IMG/VR virus record: IMGVR_UViG_3300046522_000730
Coordinates: 1-43,610 of that record
Length of the DNA stretch: 43,610 nucleotides
Source of the DNA: a virus
Direction: 5' to 3' (one strand)
A program made the position numbers and the translations under genes. Positions within the stretch are counted from its first letter, which is position 1. The number at the start of each line of letters is the position of its first letter. Positions 31,694 through 41,681 of the stretch are shown in pieces. A model generated the notes under the pieces. That model was not told the DNA's origin, ran no database searches, and saw only the letters and a list, made by a program, of their open reading frames with translations.

Positions 31694-34600
31694 AACGCGA
31701 GTCATCATCACGGCCGAAGCAAACCAAGCCATCCAGGAGTTCACGCGCCTGCGGGCCGAGGCGACGGGCGCTCTTGGTCAAATCGGCCGCGCTGGCGCCC
31801 ATCTGGATCAGATAGGGATGTCGGCTGGGCAAGTGGCACAGGCGCTGCGCCAGGTTCCCGCACAGTTTACGGACATCGTGGTCAGCCTCCAGGCCGGTCA
31901 AAGCCCTCTCACGGTCTTTCTGCAGCAGGGCGGCCAGCTGCGCGATATGTTCGGCAGCAGTGGTGCCGCAGCACGCGCGCTCGGCGGCTATGTCCTCGGA
32001 TTGATCAACCCATTTACATTGCTGGCCGCCGGAGTTGGCGTAGTCGCGCTCGCTTACTACCAGGGTAGTAAGGAGGCTGACGCTTACACGCGGGCCATCG
32101 TCATGAACGGCAACGCCGCCGGCGTCTCCAAGGGGCAGCTAGCGGACATGGCGCGGGAGATTGGCAAGGGCGATTCCACGCAGGGTGATGCCGCTGCGGC
32201 GTTGGCGGCTCTCGCCGGTACCGGCAAGGTGGCGGTTGCCAACATGCGCGCTTTCGCCTTGACCGCCGTGAACGCCGAAAAATCGATCGGGACGGCCGTA
32301 TCGGATACCGTGAAGGACTTCGATGAGCTGGGAAAATCGCCGTTGCAGGTCACGCTTCGCCTCAACGAAAAATACAATTATCTGACGGCTGCTGTATATG
32401 AGCAGATCCGTGCGCTGGAGAAGCGCGGTGACGTGGACGCCGCTGGCGAGGTTGCGCAAAAGGCCTACTCGTCCGCGATGGACAGTAGGGCGGCCGCGTT
32501 GAAAGCGAACTTGGGCTCGCTGGAGTCGGCTTGGGAATGGGTGGGGCTGAAGGCAAAAAAAGCATGGGACTGGATGCTGAACATTGGCCGCGAGGATACG
32601 CTGACCCAAAAAATCGAAGATATCAAAGGCAAGATCAAAAGCGTTCAGCTTGAGCAAATGACGTTCGTCGGCAGCAGTAGGGAAAATAAGGCCGAGTCGA
32701 ATGTGCGGATGGACAATCTCAAGAAAGAGCTTGCCGGCTTGCAGGCCACCAAGGCAGCGGAGGAGCAGGCCAACGCCGCGAAGAAAACGGCGAACGATCT
32801 TGAACAGGCGAAAATAAAATGGTCGCAGGACGGGGAGAAGTACCTGACGCGCCAGGTGCAACTGCAAGAGGCCATCACTAAGGCGCGCTTTGAGGGTGCT
32901 GCCGCCGGCAAGAGCGAGCAGGAAATCAACGCGCGTATCGCGCAAATCCAGCAGAGTTATAGCGACATCGCCAATGATGCGATCGGCGCGCAGATCGAAG
33001 CCATCAAACGCCGTGGGGCGGTTGAGGATGTCGTGACGCGGCGATCGATGGATCTGTTGGTGTCGAAGAACAGCGTCGGCTTGGTCAGCGAGGAGGATTA
33101 CATCAATGCAGTCGCGCAACTGGATGATGTTGCGTTTGTAAAGCAAAAGGCGAGACTCGTTGAAGAATTGGCGTTGACAGCCAAGAAGCAAAATAGCCAG
33201 AAGGAGCAGGCTTCACTTCTAGGCCGAATTGCGGAGCTCACAGAGCAGCAGGCTAGTCGCGCGTTGAAGACTGAGAATGAGCTGTTCGAGCTCGAGGTTC
33301 GTAGAACCCGCACGGCAGCTGGGAGCTACGCGGAGCTCATTGAGAAGCAGCAAGGCGTTACGCAGTCTCTCGTGGGGCAGATCACGGCGCAGCGGGATGC
33401 AAATGCACAGATCGGACTAACTAAAGAGGGAATTGCCCAGTTGGCGGTGGCCCGGCTGGAAGAGCGCGCTGCGCTGGCGGACCAGAACGCGGAAATCGCC
33501 GAAGGTGTGGACTTCAGTGGTCGGCTGTCTGAGCAGTACCGGAATCAGGCTAGCGACCTGCGCGCCTTGGCGAAGGCGCGGCAGGAGGGCGCTGCTGCTC
33601 AGGCGATTTCCGATAAATTCAGTCCTAAGGATTTGGAGGACTTCCTGGATCCGGCCAAGGCCAAGTCGTTCGGCGAGGCGCTGAAAGATGCGTTCGGCGG
33701 CGCTGGCGATGCGCTGAGTAAATTGCAATCGTCCCTTAAAGACTACGGGATTGCTCAGACAACAATCGAGCGTGCGCGCGGTGCTGCGGCGATTGCGTAT
33801 AAGAACGATTCGACCAAGTTGGCTGCCGCCAATTTGGCGATTGCCAAAAAAGAAACGCAAGTCCGATTGGCTGCCTATGGCGATATGGCTGGCGCCGCCG
33901 CCGGCTTTTTTGGCGAGCAAAGCCGTGGCTACCAGGCGCTGTCGGCTGTATCAAGAGTTTTCCATGCCGCTGAGCTGGCGATGACGCTGGCTGAATTGGT
34001 GCCGAAAGGTATCAGCGCGGTGCTAAACCAGGCGCAGGGCGATCCCTACTCGGCGTTCGCTCGCATGGCCGCGATGGCGGCTATCGTGACCGGACTCGGC
34101 GTCGCCATTGGCGGTGTTGGCGGTAGCGGTGGCGGAAAGACCGCTGCTGAGGTCCAGAAGGGGCAGGGCACCGGATCGGTGTTCGGGGATATCGGCGTGG
34201 TTCAAAAAAATGGCGAAGTCACCTATTCGGATAAATCCGATTCGATCCGCCGTGCGATAGAGCAACTGAAGGACAACTCGGACAATATGCTGCCGATCAA
34301 TCTAGGCATGCTGTCCGCGCTGCAGGCTATCGAATCGGCCATGACAGGCCTGACCAACCTGGTGGTGCGTACGACCGGGCTGACCGCTGGTACGAACATG
34401 GGCATCACCGAAGGTCAGCTCAATGCCAAGGGTTCGGCCACGGACTTCGTGTCCAACTTCATGACGCAGATGCAGTATGTGTTTGCAGGCCCCATCCTCG
34501 GCGGAAAACTTGCTTCGATCGGCAACAATCTCTGGGGAAAAGTCACGCAGGAAATTGTCGACTCGGGCATTCAGTATGCGGGCGGCATTCGCGATCTCCA

Positions 34601-36572
34601 GGCCGGGACCGGCTTTGACCAGTATGCGACCGTCAATACCACGAAATCGAGCTGGTTCGGCCTGTCGAAGAAAACCAGCAGCTCTGTGAAGACCCAAGGC
34701 CTGAGCGACGAGCTTGCTGATCAACTTGGATTGATCTTCACCAACCTGGACAAGTCGCTTCAAGCCGCTTCGGTTGCGCTCGGCGGCTCAGCCGCAGACG
34801 TGACCAAGGTGCTTGACACCCTGACCTTGGCAGAGACCAAGATCTCACTGAAAGGGCTGACCGGGACCGCGTTGACGGACGCGCTGAACTCGGTCATTTC
34901 GAAGTCGATGGACGAGATCGCGCAGGCGGCATTCCCGCAGTTCGAATCGTTCCGTCAGGTGGGTGAGGGCTACGCCGAAACGGTTATGCGCCTTGCCGGC
35001 GACTACGCCAAGCTCGACGCCGTCCTGTCCGCAAGCAGCACCACTTTCGGCGCCACCGGCATCGCCAGCGTCGCCGCGCGAGAAAACCTGATCAAACTGG
35101 CAGGTGGTATCGATCAGCTGGCCAGTCAGAGCAATTCGTTCGCCGAAAATTTCCTGTCGAAGGCCGAGCAGCTGGCGCCGATGCAGAAATATGTTACCGA
35201 CCAGCTGGCCGCGATGGGGCTGCAAAGCCTGACCACGCGGGACCAGTTTAAAGAATACCTTCTTGATTTGGCGAACTCGGGCGCGCTGCTCAACACGACC
35301 GGCGACATCACCACGCGCAGCCAAGCGCAATACGCCGCGCTGTTGGCCTTGAATGAGGCATACGCCAAGACGCACGCCGCGACCGAGGATTTGACAAAAT
35401 CTGAGCAGGAGATTGCCGACGAGCGCAAGGATTTGCAGAAGCAGTACAACGAATTGATGATGACGTCCGTGCAGCTACTGGCGAAGGAACGCGACGGGAT
35501 CGCCGCCGTCAATCTGGTTCTGTACGACCAGATCAAGGCTGTGCAGGCCTTCAACGCAGTCGGAGAGGCGCAATCCAATCTGGAAACCGCCTACTACAAC
35601 CAGCGGAGCGCGCTGCAGGAAATCGTTGATTTGCGCTTGAAGGAAGCAGATGCGACCCAGAAGCAGATTGATGCTCTCAAACTAAGCGATCTGTCGACGC
35701 TGAGCCCGGAGCAAAAGTACTTCGAAGCCCAGCGGCAGTTCGATACCGCCACTTCTGGCGAGGCGAAGAACGCTGCAGCGCAGACCCTGCTGACGGCATC
35801 TCGAAGCTACAACGGGGCGACCGAGTCCTACGCCCGCGACTATGCCAAGGTGCAGGCGATTCTGGCGCTGCAGATGGTATCGCAGAAGTCCAGTGCGGAG
35901 ATCGCGCAACAGCAGTTGGATGCGCTCGACAAGCAGGTCAGCTCGCTGATCGATATCAATAAGGGCGTAAGCAAGCTCGACAGCACCATGGTCGAGACGC
36001 AAAAGGCCATTCTCGGCGTGGGATCGGCGATGCTGACCCTGGCCGGCGCCAACACTGCGGCGGGCAAGCCGAACGTCGGCAATGGCGCTACGCAGGGCCA
36101 GAGCGCAGTCGACGGTGTGCTGACCGGTCTGTACAAGGATTTATTGGGCCGCACGCCCGACGCGGAAGGGCTGAAGTTCTGGGCGGCGGTGGTGGCCAGT
36201 GGCCAGTCCTACGATCAGATCGTCGCCGGCATCAAGGGATCGGCTGAATACATCAAGCTGAACGGCGCGCACGCGAACGGCGGGATTGCATCCGGCTGGT
36301 CGCTGGTTGGCGAGCAGGGTCCGGAGGTGGTTAATTTCAGTCAGCCTGCGCGTGTCTACACAGCCAGTCAGAGCCGTGAAATGTTCGGTGGCGGCAATGG
36401 TGGCGATGGTCCTGCCGCGCGCGAATCGGCGCAACTGCTTCGCGAGGTGCTGGTTGAACTGCGCGCTGATAAGACGCAGCGCGGTGCCGTGGCCAAAGAA
36501 ACGATCGCCAAGCTGTCGAACCTTGAGCAACGTTTTGCAAAGCAATCGCGTGTACTGGAGAGGGCAGAATGA
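31686..36572 (+). CDS. tail length tape measure protein, lambda H-like, with DUF4214 segment
   Basis: 1628 residues from the ATG at 31686 (a GTG at 31674 is in frame). N-terminus with AEANQAIQEFTRLRAEATGA and the phage-specific QVPAQFTDIVVSLQAGQSPL, then a hydrophobic segment (LGGYVLGLINPFTLLAAGVG) of the lambda-H type. Long helical and coiled-coil parts follow (AAEEQANAAKKTANDLEQAK and others), as well as a second hydrophobic stretch near 790. At about 1476-1525 lies a DUF4214 unit (LYKDLLGRTPDAEGLKFW). The C-terminus contains NGGIASGWSLVGEQGPEVVN, a common tape-measure end. Sets tail length and takes part in DNA entry. Confidence 0.93.
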   Translation: MAETRVIITAEANQAIQEFTRLRAEATGALGQIGRAGAHLDQIGMSAGQVAQALRQVPAQFTDIVVSLQAGQSPLTVFLQQGGQLRDMFGSSGAAARALGGYVLGLINPFTLLAAGVGVVALAYYQGSKEADAYTRAIVMNGNAAGVSKGQLADMAREIGKGDSTQGDAAAALAALAGTGKVAVANMRAFALTAVNAEKSIGTAVSDTVKDFDELGKSPLQVTLRLNEKYNYLTAAVYEQIRALEKRGDVDAAGEVAQKAYSSAMDSRAAALKANLGSLESAWEWVGLKAKKAWDWMLNIGREDTLTQKIEDIKGKIKSVQLEQMTFVGSSRENKAESNVRMDNLKKELAGLQATKAAEEQANAAKKTANDLEQAKIKWSQDGEKYLTRQVQLQEAITKARFEGAAAGKSEQEINARIAQIQQSYSDIANDAIGAQIEAIKRRGAVEDVVTRRSMDLLVSKNSVGLVSEEDYINAVAQLDDVAFVKQKARLVEELALTAKKQNSQKEQASLLGRIAELTEQQASRALKTENELFELEVRRTRTAAGSYAELIEKQQGVTQSLVGQITAQRDANAQIGLTKEGIAQLAVARLEERAALADQNAEIAEGVDFSGRLSEQYRNQASDLRALAKARQEGAAAQAISDKFSPKDLEDFLDPAKAKSFGEALKDAFGGAGDALSKLQSSLKDYGIAQTTIERARGAAAIAYKNDSTKLAAANLAIAKKETQVRLAAYGDMAGAAAGFFGEQSRGYQALSAVSRVFHAAELAMTLAELVPKGISAVLNQAQGDPYSAFARMAAMAAIVTGLGVAIGGVGGSGGGKTAAEVQKGQGTGSVFGDIGVVQKNGEVTYSDKSDSIRRAIEQLKDNSDNMLPINLGMLSALQAIESAMTGLTNLVVRTTGLTAGTNMGITEGQLNAKGSATDFVSNFMTQMQYVFAGPILGGKLASIGNNLWGKVTQEIVDSGIQYAGGIRDLQAGTGFDQYATVNTTKSSWFGLSKKTSSSVKTQGLSDELADQLGLIFTNLDKSLQAASVALGGSAADVTKVLDTLTLAETKISLKGLTGTALTDALNSVISKSMDEIAQAAFPQFESFRQVGEGYAETVMRLAGDYAKLDAVLSASSTTFGATGIASVAARENLIKLAGGIDQLASQSNSFAENFLSKAEQLAPMQKYVTDQLAAMGLQSLTTRDQFKEYLLDLANSGALLNTTGDITTRSQAQYAALLALNEAYAKTHAATEDLTKSEQEIADERKDLQKQYNELMMTSVQLLAKERDGIAAVNLVLYDQIKAVQAFNAVGEAQSNLETAYYNQRSALQEIVDLRLKEADATQKQIDALKLSDLSTLSPEQKYFEAQRQFDTATSGEAKNAAAQTLLTASRSYNGATESYARDYAKVQAILALQMVSQKSSAEIAQQQLDALDKQVSSLIDINKGVSKLDSTMVETQKAILGVGSAMLTLAGANTAAGKPNVGNGATQGQSAVDGVLTGLYKDLLGRTPDAEGLKFWAAVVASGQSYDQIVAGIKGSAEYIKLNGAHANGGIASGWSLVGEQGPEVVNFSQPARVYTASQSREMFGGGNGGDGPAARESAQLLREVLVELRADKTQRGAVAKETIAKLSNLEQRFAKQSRVLERAE

Positions 36573-38095
36573 TCCTGATCGAAATGGTGGGCGCCATCGA
36601 CGCCGCTGGCACCGTCCGGACGTTCTTCCTGTCCGACTCGTCGTTCTGCACCGCGCCGACCGATACGCCGCCGAACACGGCTTTCAGCCAGGTGCTGCTT
36701 GATCCGGGCAGCATCGGCGTCCACGCCTATTCCGACGGCCGTACCACGGGCGGCGCCGCCAAGCTCGAAACGGGCGAGGTGGTGGTCATCAACGTCGATG
36801 GCCAGTTCGATGGCTGGCTGGACTTCGCTTTCGACGGCCGACCCATCACCATCAGACAGGGCGAAGGCGATGTCTATCCAGCCGATTTTCCGGTGATTTT
36901 CAACGGCACCGTTGAGAGCATCGAAGCGAACAAGGACAGCATCATTATCCGTCTGCGCGACAAGCTGTACGTGCTGACGGTGCCGATCCTGAAAAATCGC
37001 TACGCCGGCACGAACGTGCTGCCGAATGGGCTTGAGGGCGGTCCAGACGATATCAAGGGGAAGCTGAAATCAGGGGTATGGGGCGCGGTATTGAACATGG
37101 CGCCGGTTCTGGTGAATGCGTCGAAACTGACCTACCAGGTCAACGACGGCGCGGTCGCCGATGTCTCGGCCGTCTATGACCGGGCGGCGTCGGTGACCAA
37201 GGGCGCCAACTATGCGACCAGCGCACTGTTGCAGGCGGCCACGCCCGGCGCAGGGACCTACGCCACGTGTTTCGCTGAAGGCTTGTTCCGGCTCGGCACC
37301 AGCCCATCTGGCCAGATCACCGCGGACGTCACCGAGGGCGCCAACGCGGCGGCGCGCACGGCTGGCCAGATACTGAAGCGCATGGCGATCGCGACCGGCT
37401 TGCCGGCTGGCGAGATCAACGCGGCGGACCTGGCCGCGCTCGACGCGCTCAATTCGTCGGTGGTCGGGATCGTCATCGATGGGGACAGCACCGGCCAGGC
37501 CGCGATGGATCTGGTCGCAGCCAGCGTGGGCGCGTGGTATGGATTCGACGGGCTGGGCATGCTCCGCATGGGCGTGCTGGCGGCACCGACCGGTACGCCG
37601 GTGCTGGAGCTGTTCGAATTCGATATCGGCGCCGATATCGAGCGCCGGCCAGCGCGCGACAACGGCATCCCCGCCTGGCGCGTGGTGGTGAACTATGCGC
37701 GCAACTGGACTGTGCAGAACTCGGATATCGCCGGTGTCGTGATGCCGGCACGCCGCAGCTTCCTGGGCCTGGCCAACCGTTCTGCCAACTCGGCCAATCC
37801 AGCCGTGAAGGTCAAGTACCTGCTGTCGGACGAGTTGGCCGTCGATACCTTGCTGGCCACGGCGGCGGACGCGCAGACCGAGGCCGACCGCCTTGAAGCG
37901 CTGTATGGCGTCCGCCGCGACATCTTTGATGTGCCGGTCGACGCGCGCCTGCTCCAGAAATCGCCACTGTTCTTCATGGACGCGGTCCGTGTGACCTACT
38001 CGCGCTTTGGTCTCGACGCCGGAAAGCTGTTCCGGGTCATCGGGATCCGTCCGGAGCTCAAAGATCAAAAAGTAACTTTATCACTATGGGGATGA
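36569..38095 (+). CDS. tail tip/baseplate protein, non-lambda type
   Basis: 508 residues; the ATG overlaps the tape-measure stop. Beta-rich, with WLDFAFDGRPITIRQGEGD, FPVIFNGTVESIEANKD and a C-terminal half with the repeated G-F-D-G-L-G-x-L-x-x-G. Not similar by eye to lambda M, L, K, I or J, and no NlpC/P60 peptidase follows. Proteins of this size occur right after the tape measure in some betaproteobacterial siphophages, where they are annotated as tail proteins. Probably the hub below the tape measure. Confidence 0.6.
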   Translation: MILIEMVGAIDAAGTVRTFFLSDSSFCTAPTDTPPNTAFSQVLLDPGSIGVHAYSDGRTTGGAAKLETGEVVVINVDGQFDGWLDFAFDGRPITIRQGEGDVYPADFPVIFNGTVESIEANKDSIIIRLRDKLYVLTVPILKNRYAGTNVLPNGLEGGPDDIKGKLKSGVWGAVLNMAPVLVNASKLTYQVNDGAVADVSAVYDRAASVTKGANYATSALLQAATPGAGTYATCFAEGLFRLGTSPSGQITADVTEGANAAARTAGQILKRMAIATGLPAGEINAADLAALDALNSSVVGIVIDGDSTGQAAMDLVAASVGAWYGFDGLGMLRMGVLAAPTGTPVLELFEFDIGADIERRPARDNGIPAWRVVVNYARNWTVQNSDIAGVVMPARRSFLGLANRSANSANPAVKVKYLLSDELAVDTLLATAADAQTEADRLEALYGVRRDIFDVPVDARLLQKSPLFFMDAVRVTYSRFGLDAGKLFRVIGIRPELKDQKVTLSLWG

Positions 38096-38098
38096 TGA

Positions 38099-38971
38099 AT
38101 GGCTAATTGCATGATGGGATTCCCCAACCGGGCCGATAAGGCCGTGCTGAGCGGTGGCACCTGGACGATAGGCCTGCCGCGCGCGAATCTGCAAGACAGG
38201 GTGATCGGGCGCGTGGCGAGGACCGCGAGCGCTGCGCTGGCCAGCACCAAGTTCGACATGGATATGGGGCCTTCCGGCAAGGCGCGCGCGCTCAGCTTCA
38301 GGAAACATAATCTTTCGCTTGCAGCCCGGTATCGGGTGAGGGCAACGAGCAACCCAGCGAACATTGATTTTTCAGCGCCCGCCTCGTATGACAGTGGCTG
38401 GAAGGATGTCTGGTCGGTCGTATACCCGTTCGGCACCTTGGAGTGGGGTGACGAGAACTGGTGGAGCGGGAAATATACGGTCGATGAGGCCGAAGGCTAC
38501 ATCGCCGAACTGGTTCACATCCTGCCGGAAGACCGGTATGAGCGCTGGTGGCGCGTCGAGTTTGACGACCAGGCCAACGCCGCCGGCTTCATCGAGATTG
38601 GTCGCCTGTTCATCGGCCCGGCGTGGCAGCCAAAGATGAACATGAATTACGACGGCGCCTCGATCGGCTGGGAAACCACCACCGAGGCGCGCCAGGCGAT
38701 CAGCGGCGCCGAGTATTTCAGCGACGGTATCAACTTCCGCGTGCAGCGCTTCACGCTGGGCCACATGGATCAGGACGAGGCATTTTCTCAAGCGTTTGAA
38801 CTGCAGCGGCGCGCCGGCATCTCGGGCGAGATCCTCTGGATTCATGATCCCGACGACACCGTCCATGCACTGCGGCGCCGCTACCTCGCGCGCCTGCGCC
38901 AGCTCAGTCCAATCGACTACCCATATTACGGCGCGAACAGCACCGCCTTTGAACTCAAGGAGCTCCTCTAG
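38099..38971 (+). CDS. tail protein of unknown detail
   Basis: 290 residues, start three bases after the previous stop. Begins ANCMMGFPNRADKAVLSGGT and has many Trp and Tyr (SGWKDVWSVVYPFGTLEWGD), a beta-sandwich or carbohydrate-binding look, and a final part LRRRYLARLRQLSPIDYPYY. Position between tip protein and fibres argues for a tip or distal tail component. No exact family can be named. Confidence 0.6.
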   Translation: MANCMMGFPNRADKAVLSGGTWTIGLPRANLQDRVIGRVARTASAALASTKFDMDMGPSGKARALSFRKHNLSLAARYRVRATSNPANIDFSAPASYDSGWKDVWSVVYPFGTLEWGDENWWSGKYTVDEAEGYIAELVHILPEDRYERWWRVEFDDQANAAGFIEIGRLFIGPAWQPKMNMNYDGASIGWETTTEARQAISGAEYFSDGINFRVQRFTLGHMDQDEAFSQAFELQRRAGISGEILWIHDPDDTVHALRRRYLARLRQLSPIDYPYYGANSTAFELKELL

Positions 38972-39787
38972 ATGACCCAAGTGAACGCGAACGGCAGCAC
39001 CTATTCGGACGACGGGACGACGGACAAGGACATGGTCGTCAATGGCGGCTATCGCACCTGGTTCTTTATGATGGTCAGCGACGTCATGACGGAAATCTCG
39101 GCGAAGCTTGCCTCGCTTGCCGCAGCTGTGGCTGCAGCGGCGGCCAGTGCGGCCAGCGCGGTGAGCGCGCCGGGCACGTCGGCCACGTCCACCACCTCGA
39201 TGCTGGTGGGCTACGGCACGAAGAACTTTGCTCTGCAGGCGGGCAAGATCATTCCGCCCGGCGTGCCGGTGATGGTCGCCAGCACGGCCGCGCCGTCGAC
39301 GGTGTCGATGCACGGTTTCATCATCAGCTATGACCCCGCCACCGGCGCTACGGTCGCGGATATCGTCGCCATTCGTGGCCTGGGCACCACGGCCGCCAGC
39401 TGGTCGGTCGGCCTGTGTGGCCCCGGCGGCGCGGGCCTCGGCTTCAACCAGTACACCGGTAGCCAGTTCTATGCAGCCGGAATATTCGAGGGCGCCGTCG
39501 ACATGGCCGCCAGCAATACGGTCGATCTGGGCACCGGTACGCTGTTCCAGAAAATCGCCACGGCAAACTGGGCGCTGACGGTCACCGGCATCCCGGCGGG
39601 CGCTGCTGCCTGCTTCATCATGGAACTGACCAACGGCGGGCAGTGGACGTTTACCCCTCCGGCGGGAACGACGTATGCAAAGGGTGTCACGCCCGTGCTC
39701 AGCTACACCGGTACCGACGCGATCGCGCTCTATAAATTCCCGGGCGGTTCGTGGCGCCTGCTTGTGTTGGCGCCGGGTGTCGCATGA
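38972..39787 (+). CDS. tail fibre-like protein with Ala-rich helix
   Basis: 271 residues, directly after the previous stop. N-terminal part has KDMVVNGGYRTWFFMMVSDV, then a long Ala-rich helix (KLASLAAAVAAAAASAASAV) that could form a trimeric coiled coil, then a Gly-rich beta region ending TGTDAIALYKFPGGSWRLLV. This layout fits a trimeric tail fibre or its shaft. The stop overlaps the next start by four bases. No receptor domain is recognised. Confidence 0.55.
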   Translation: MTQVNANGSTYSDDGTTDKDMVVNGGYRTWFFMMVSDVMTEISAKLASLAAAVAAAAASAASAVSAPGTSATSTTSMLVGYGTKNFALQAGKIIPPGVPVMVASTAAPSTVSMHGFIISYDPATGATVADIVAIRGLGTTAASWSVGLCGPGGAGLGFNQYTGSQFYAAGIFEGAVDMAASNTVDLGTGTLFQKIATANWALTVTGIPAGAAACFIMELTNGGQWTFTPPAGTTYAKGVTPVLSYTGTDAIALYKFPGGSWRLLVLAPGVA

Positions 39788-41079
39788 CGGCTCGCTTCCT
39801 GCGATATGCGGCGGCCACGGCCAAGCAGTTCAATATCCTCGCATATGATCACCCGCCAGCGTTGCTACCGCCCAACTTGGGGAGTGGCCGATTCGTCTGG
39901 TTCGCCGATATCACGGGGTATGGGTATCCCGGGTTGTCGAATGGAGGCAAGCAGCTTGTCTTGTTCGACTTCAACGCCGCCACCAACGAATACGAGCCAT
40001 CGAATGCGATCAGCGGCGTTAGCGGTGGCGACTATCGCCCCAGCAATGGTGGCCGCGTTTGCATGGTGGATGCGACCACGCTAGAAATCATCACGTCCAG
40101 CGCGACGGCCGGCTCCTGCGACCGAAACATCATTACTATCGGCGCCGCTCCAGCCATCTCCATGGCTTACACGAGCCGGACGGTCGCTGCCTACGCGGAG
40201 GTTGGTGCATTGAACAACTTTCATGTTCGCAGCACGCCGACAGCCTACGCGGGCAGCATGCTCTATGGATTTTGGGTCAATGGGTTCGCCGCAACGTATC
40301 CGGCAACGAATGGCTACGTGCAGAAGGTGTCGCCGTCGGCAGCGTCTCACAACGCGACAGCTCTTCGCAGCTCACTTCCACTGGATGGCACCCAAGGCCA
40401 ACCTGTTAAGTCGATTGCCGCGCTTGGCGGCGCCGCGCCGAATGGGTACATCGTTGCCGAAGTTTCTGATTTTGTCGCATCAGGCGGCGTGGGTACCTGC
40501 CGGTACCGATTGGTGAACTGCACAGGCACGCCCGTTGCCGTGGGAACTGAGCTCACGTTCGTAGGCAATGCGGGGAGCGGTAGTCGTGATCGGCTTTTGG
40601 CCCTCAGTGCGACGCAGGTTGTAGCAATCGATCGCGAGCTCCTCAGCACAGTGAGTGCGCGGATCTCGCTATTGAACACAAATTCCACAACTGCTCCGAC
40701 CACCCTGACAAAAGGCGCAGAGGTGGTGATGCCGCCGCCGGTTGGATATACCGCCGCCCAGGTGGACTACGTCGCTGTATTGGCGGAAGAAGTCGCGAGC
40801 AATAACTTCATTGTTTCCGGAAAAGCGGTCGTGTGGGTGCGGTGGTACATGGTGGCGGGCGGCGCGATCTATCGCCCCGTCGTGATCGCATCTACCGGGC
40901 CGGCGAATTTGACGATCACGCAGTTGCCAGCAACCGACTTGCGAGGGCATCCGCTGGACGCGCTTGGCGGCGGCATCAGCGGCGCTGGGCCCGTGGTGGC
41001 CGCGCCGGGCGGCAAGGTCGTGGTGTTCGCGCAGCGCGCCCGTGACGGGCAGTACGAGCAGCTTTGCTATCAACTATAA
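39784..41079 (+). CDS. putative distal tail/receptor-binding protein
   Basis: 431 residues from the ATG that overlaps the stop upstream. Repeated short beta blades are suggested by recurring segments (RFVWFADITGYG, KQLVLFDFNAATN, NGRVCMVDATTLEIITSS and later RLLALSATQVVAIDRE), which looks like a beta-propeller or solenoid. It lies downstream of the fibre-like gene and before a small tail gene, the normal place for a receptor-binding protein. The family is not recognised; the role is inferred. Confidence 0.55.
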   Translation: MTARFLRYAAATAKQFNILAYDHPPALLPPNLGSGRFVWFADITGYGYPGLSNGGKQLVLFDFNAATNEYEPSNAISGVSGGDYRPSNGGRVCMVDATTLEIITSSATAGSCDRNIITIGAAPAISMAYTSRTVAAYAEVGALNNFHVRSTPTAYAGSMLYGFWVNGFAATYPATNGYVQKVSPSAASHNATALRSSLPLDGTQGQPVKSIAALGGAAPNGYIVAEVSDFVASGGVGTCRYRLVNCTGTPVAVGTELTFVGNAGSGSRDRLLALSATQVVAIDRELLSTVSARISLLNTNSTTAPTTLTKGAEVVMPPPVGYTAAQVDYVAVLAEEVASNNFIVSGKAVVWVRWYMVAGGAIYRPVVIASTGPANLTITQLPATDLRGHPLDALGGGISGAGPVVAAPGGKVVVFAQRARDGQYEQLCYQL

Positions 41080-41088
41080 GGAAAATCA

Positions 41089-41646
41089 ATGAAACTTCTC
41101 AAGCTCACAGACACGTCCACGGTTCTCGCACTCGTGAATTTCTTTGCTGACGTGCGCGGCCCGATCTGGCCGGTCGATGCCGAGCGCATCGACTTCGCCG
41201 AGTACGGCTACGCGCGGATCAGCGAGCTGCCGGCGCCGCTGTACGACGCCAGCACGCAGTACCTGGTGCCGGGGCCCGTCGAGCAGGTCGACGACGGGTG
41301 GTCGCAGGGCTTCGTCGTGGTGAACTACACGTCGGCCGAACGGGCCGAGCAGCGCGCGGAAGCGGCGCGCGGCGCGGCCATGACGCTGCTATCCGGCCTG
41401 CAGGGCTACATGAACGGCCGCGCTGCCGAGCGGCTGTACGACAGCATCCACAGTGCCGCTCTCCGCGCGTCCTATCCCGGTCCGTACCGCGAGGAGGGGA
41501 TCGCCTACGGCACCTGGATGGATACCTGCCTTGCGCATGCCTACTCGGTGATCGCCGAGGCCGCGGCGAACGACGTCGACGTGCCGACGCTGGATGACCT
41601 GATCGGCGGCGACGAGTTCCCCGAACTTGTTCTGCCGATCCGCTAA
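41089..41646 (+). CDS. tail-fibre-cluster protein, possible fibre assembly chaperone
   Basis: 185 residues, AAGGAAAAT upstream. Starts KLLKLTDTSTVLALVNFFAD, has a Pro-rich centre (ISELPAPLYDAS, YLVPGPVEQVDDGWSQGFVV) and a helical C-terminal half beginning SAERAEQRAEAARGAAMTLL. That N-beta/C-helical form resembles small proteins coded after fibres, such as tail fibre assembly proteins. The sequence is not close enough for a firm name. Confidence 0.5.
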   Translation: MKLLKLTDTSTVLALVNFFADVRGPIWPVDAERIDFAEYGYARISELPAPLYDASTQYLVPGPVEQVDDGWSQGFVVVNYTSAERAEQRAEAARGAAMTLLSGLQGYMNGRAAERLYDSIHSAALRASYPGPYREEGIAYGTWMDTCLAHAYSVIAEAAANDVDVPTLDDLIGGDEFPELVLPIR

Positions 41647-41681
41647 AAGCCCTTTCTACTTTTATTTATTCCAAGGCCAAC

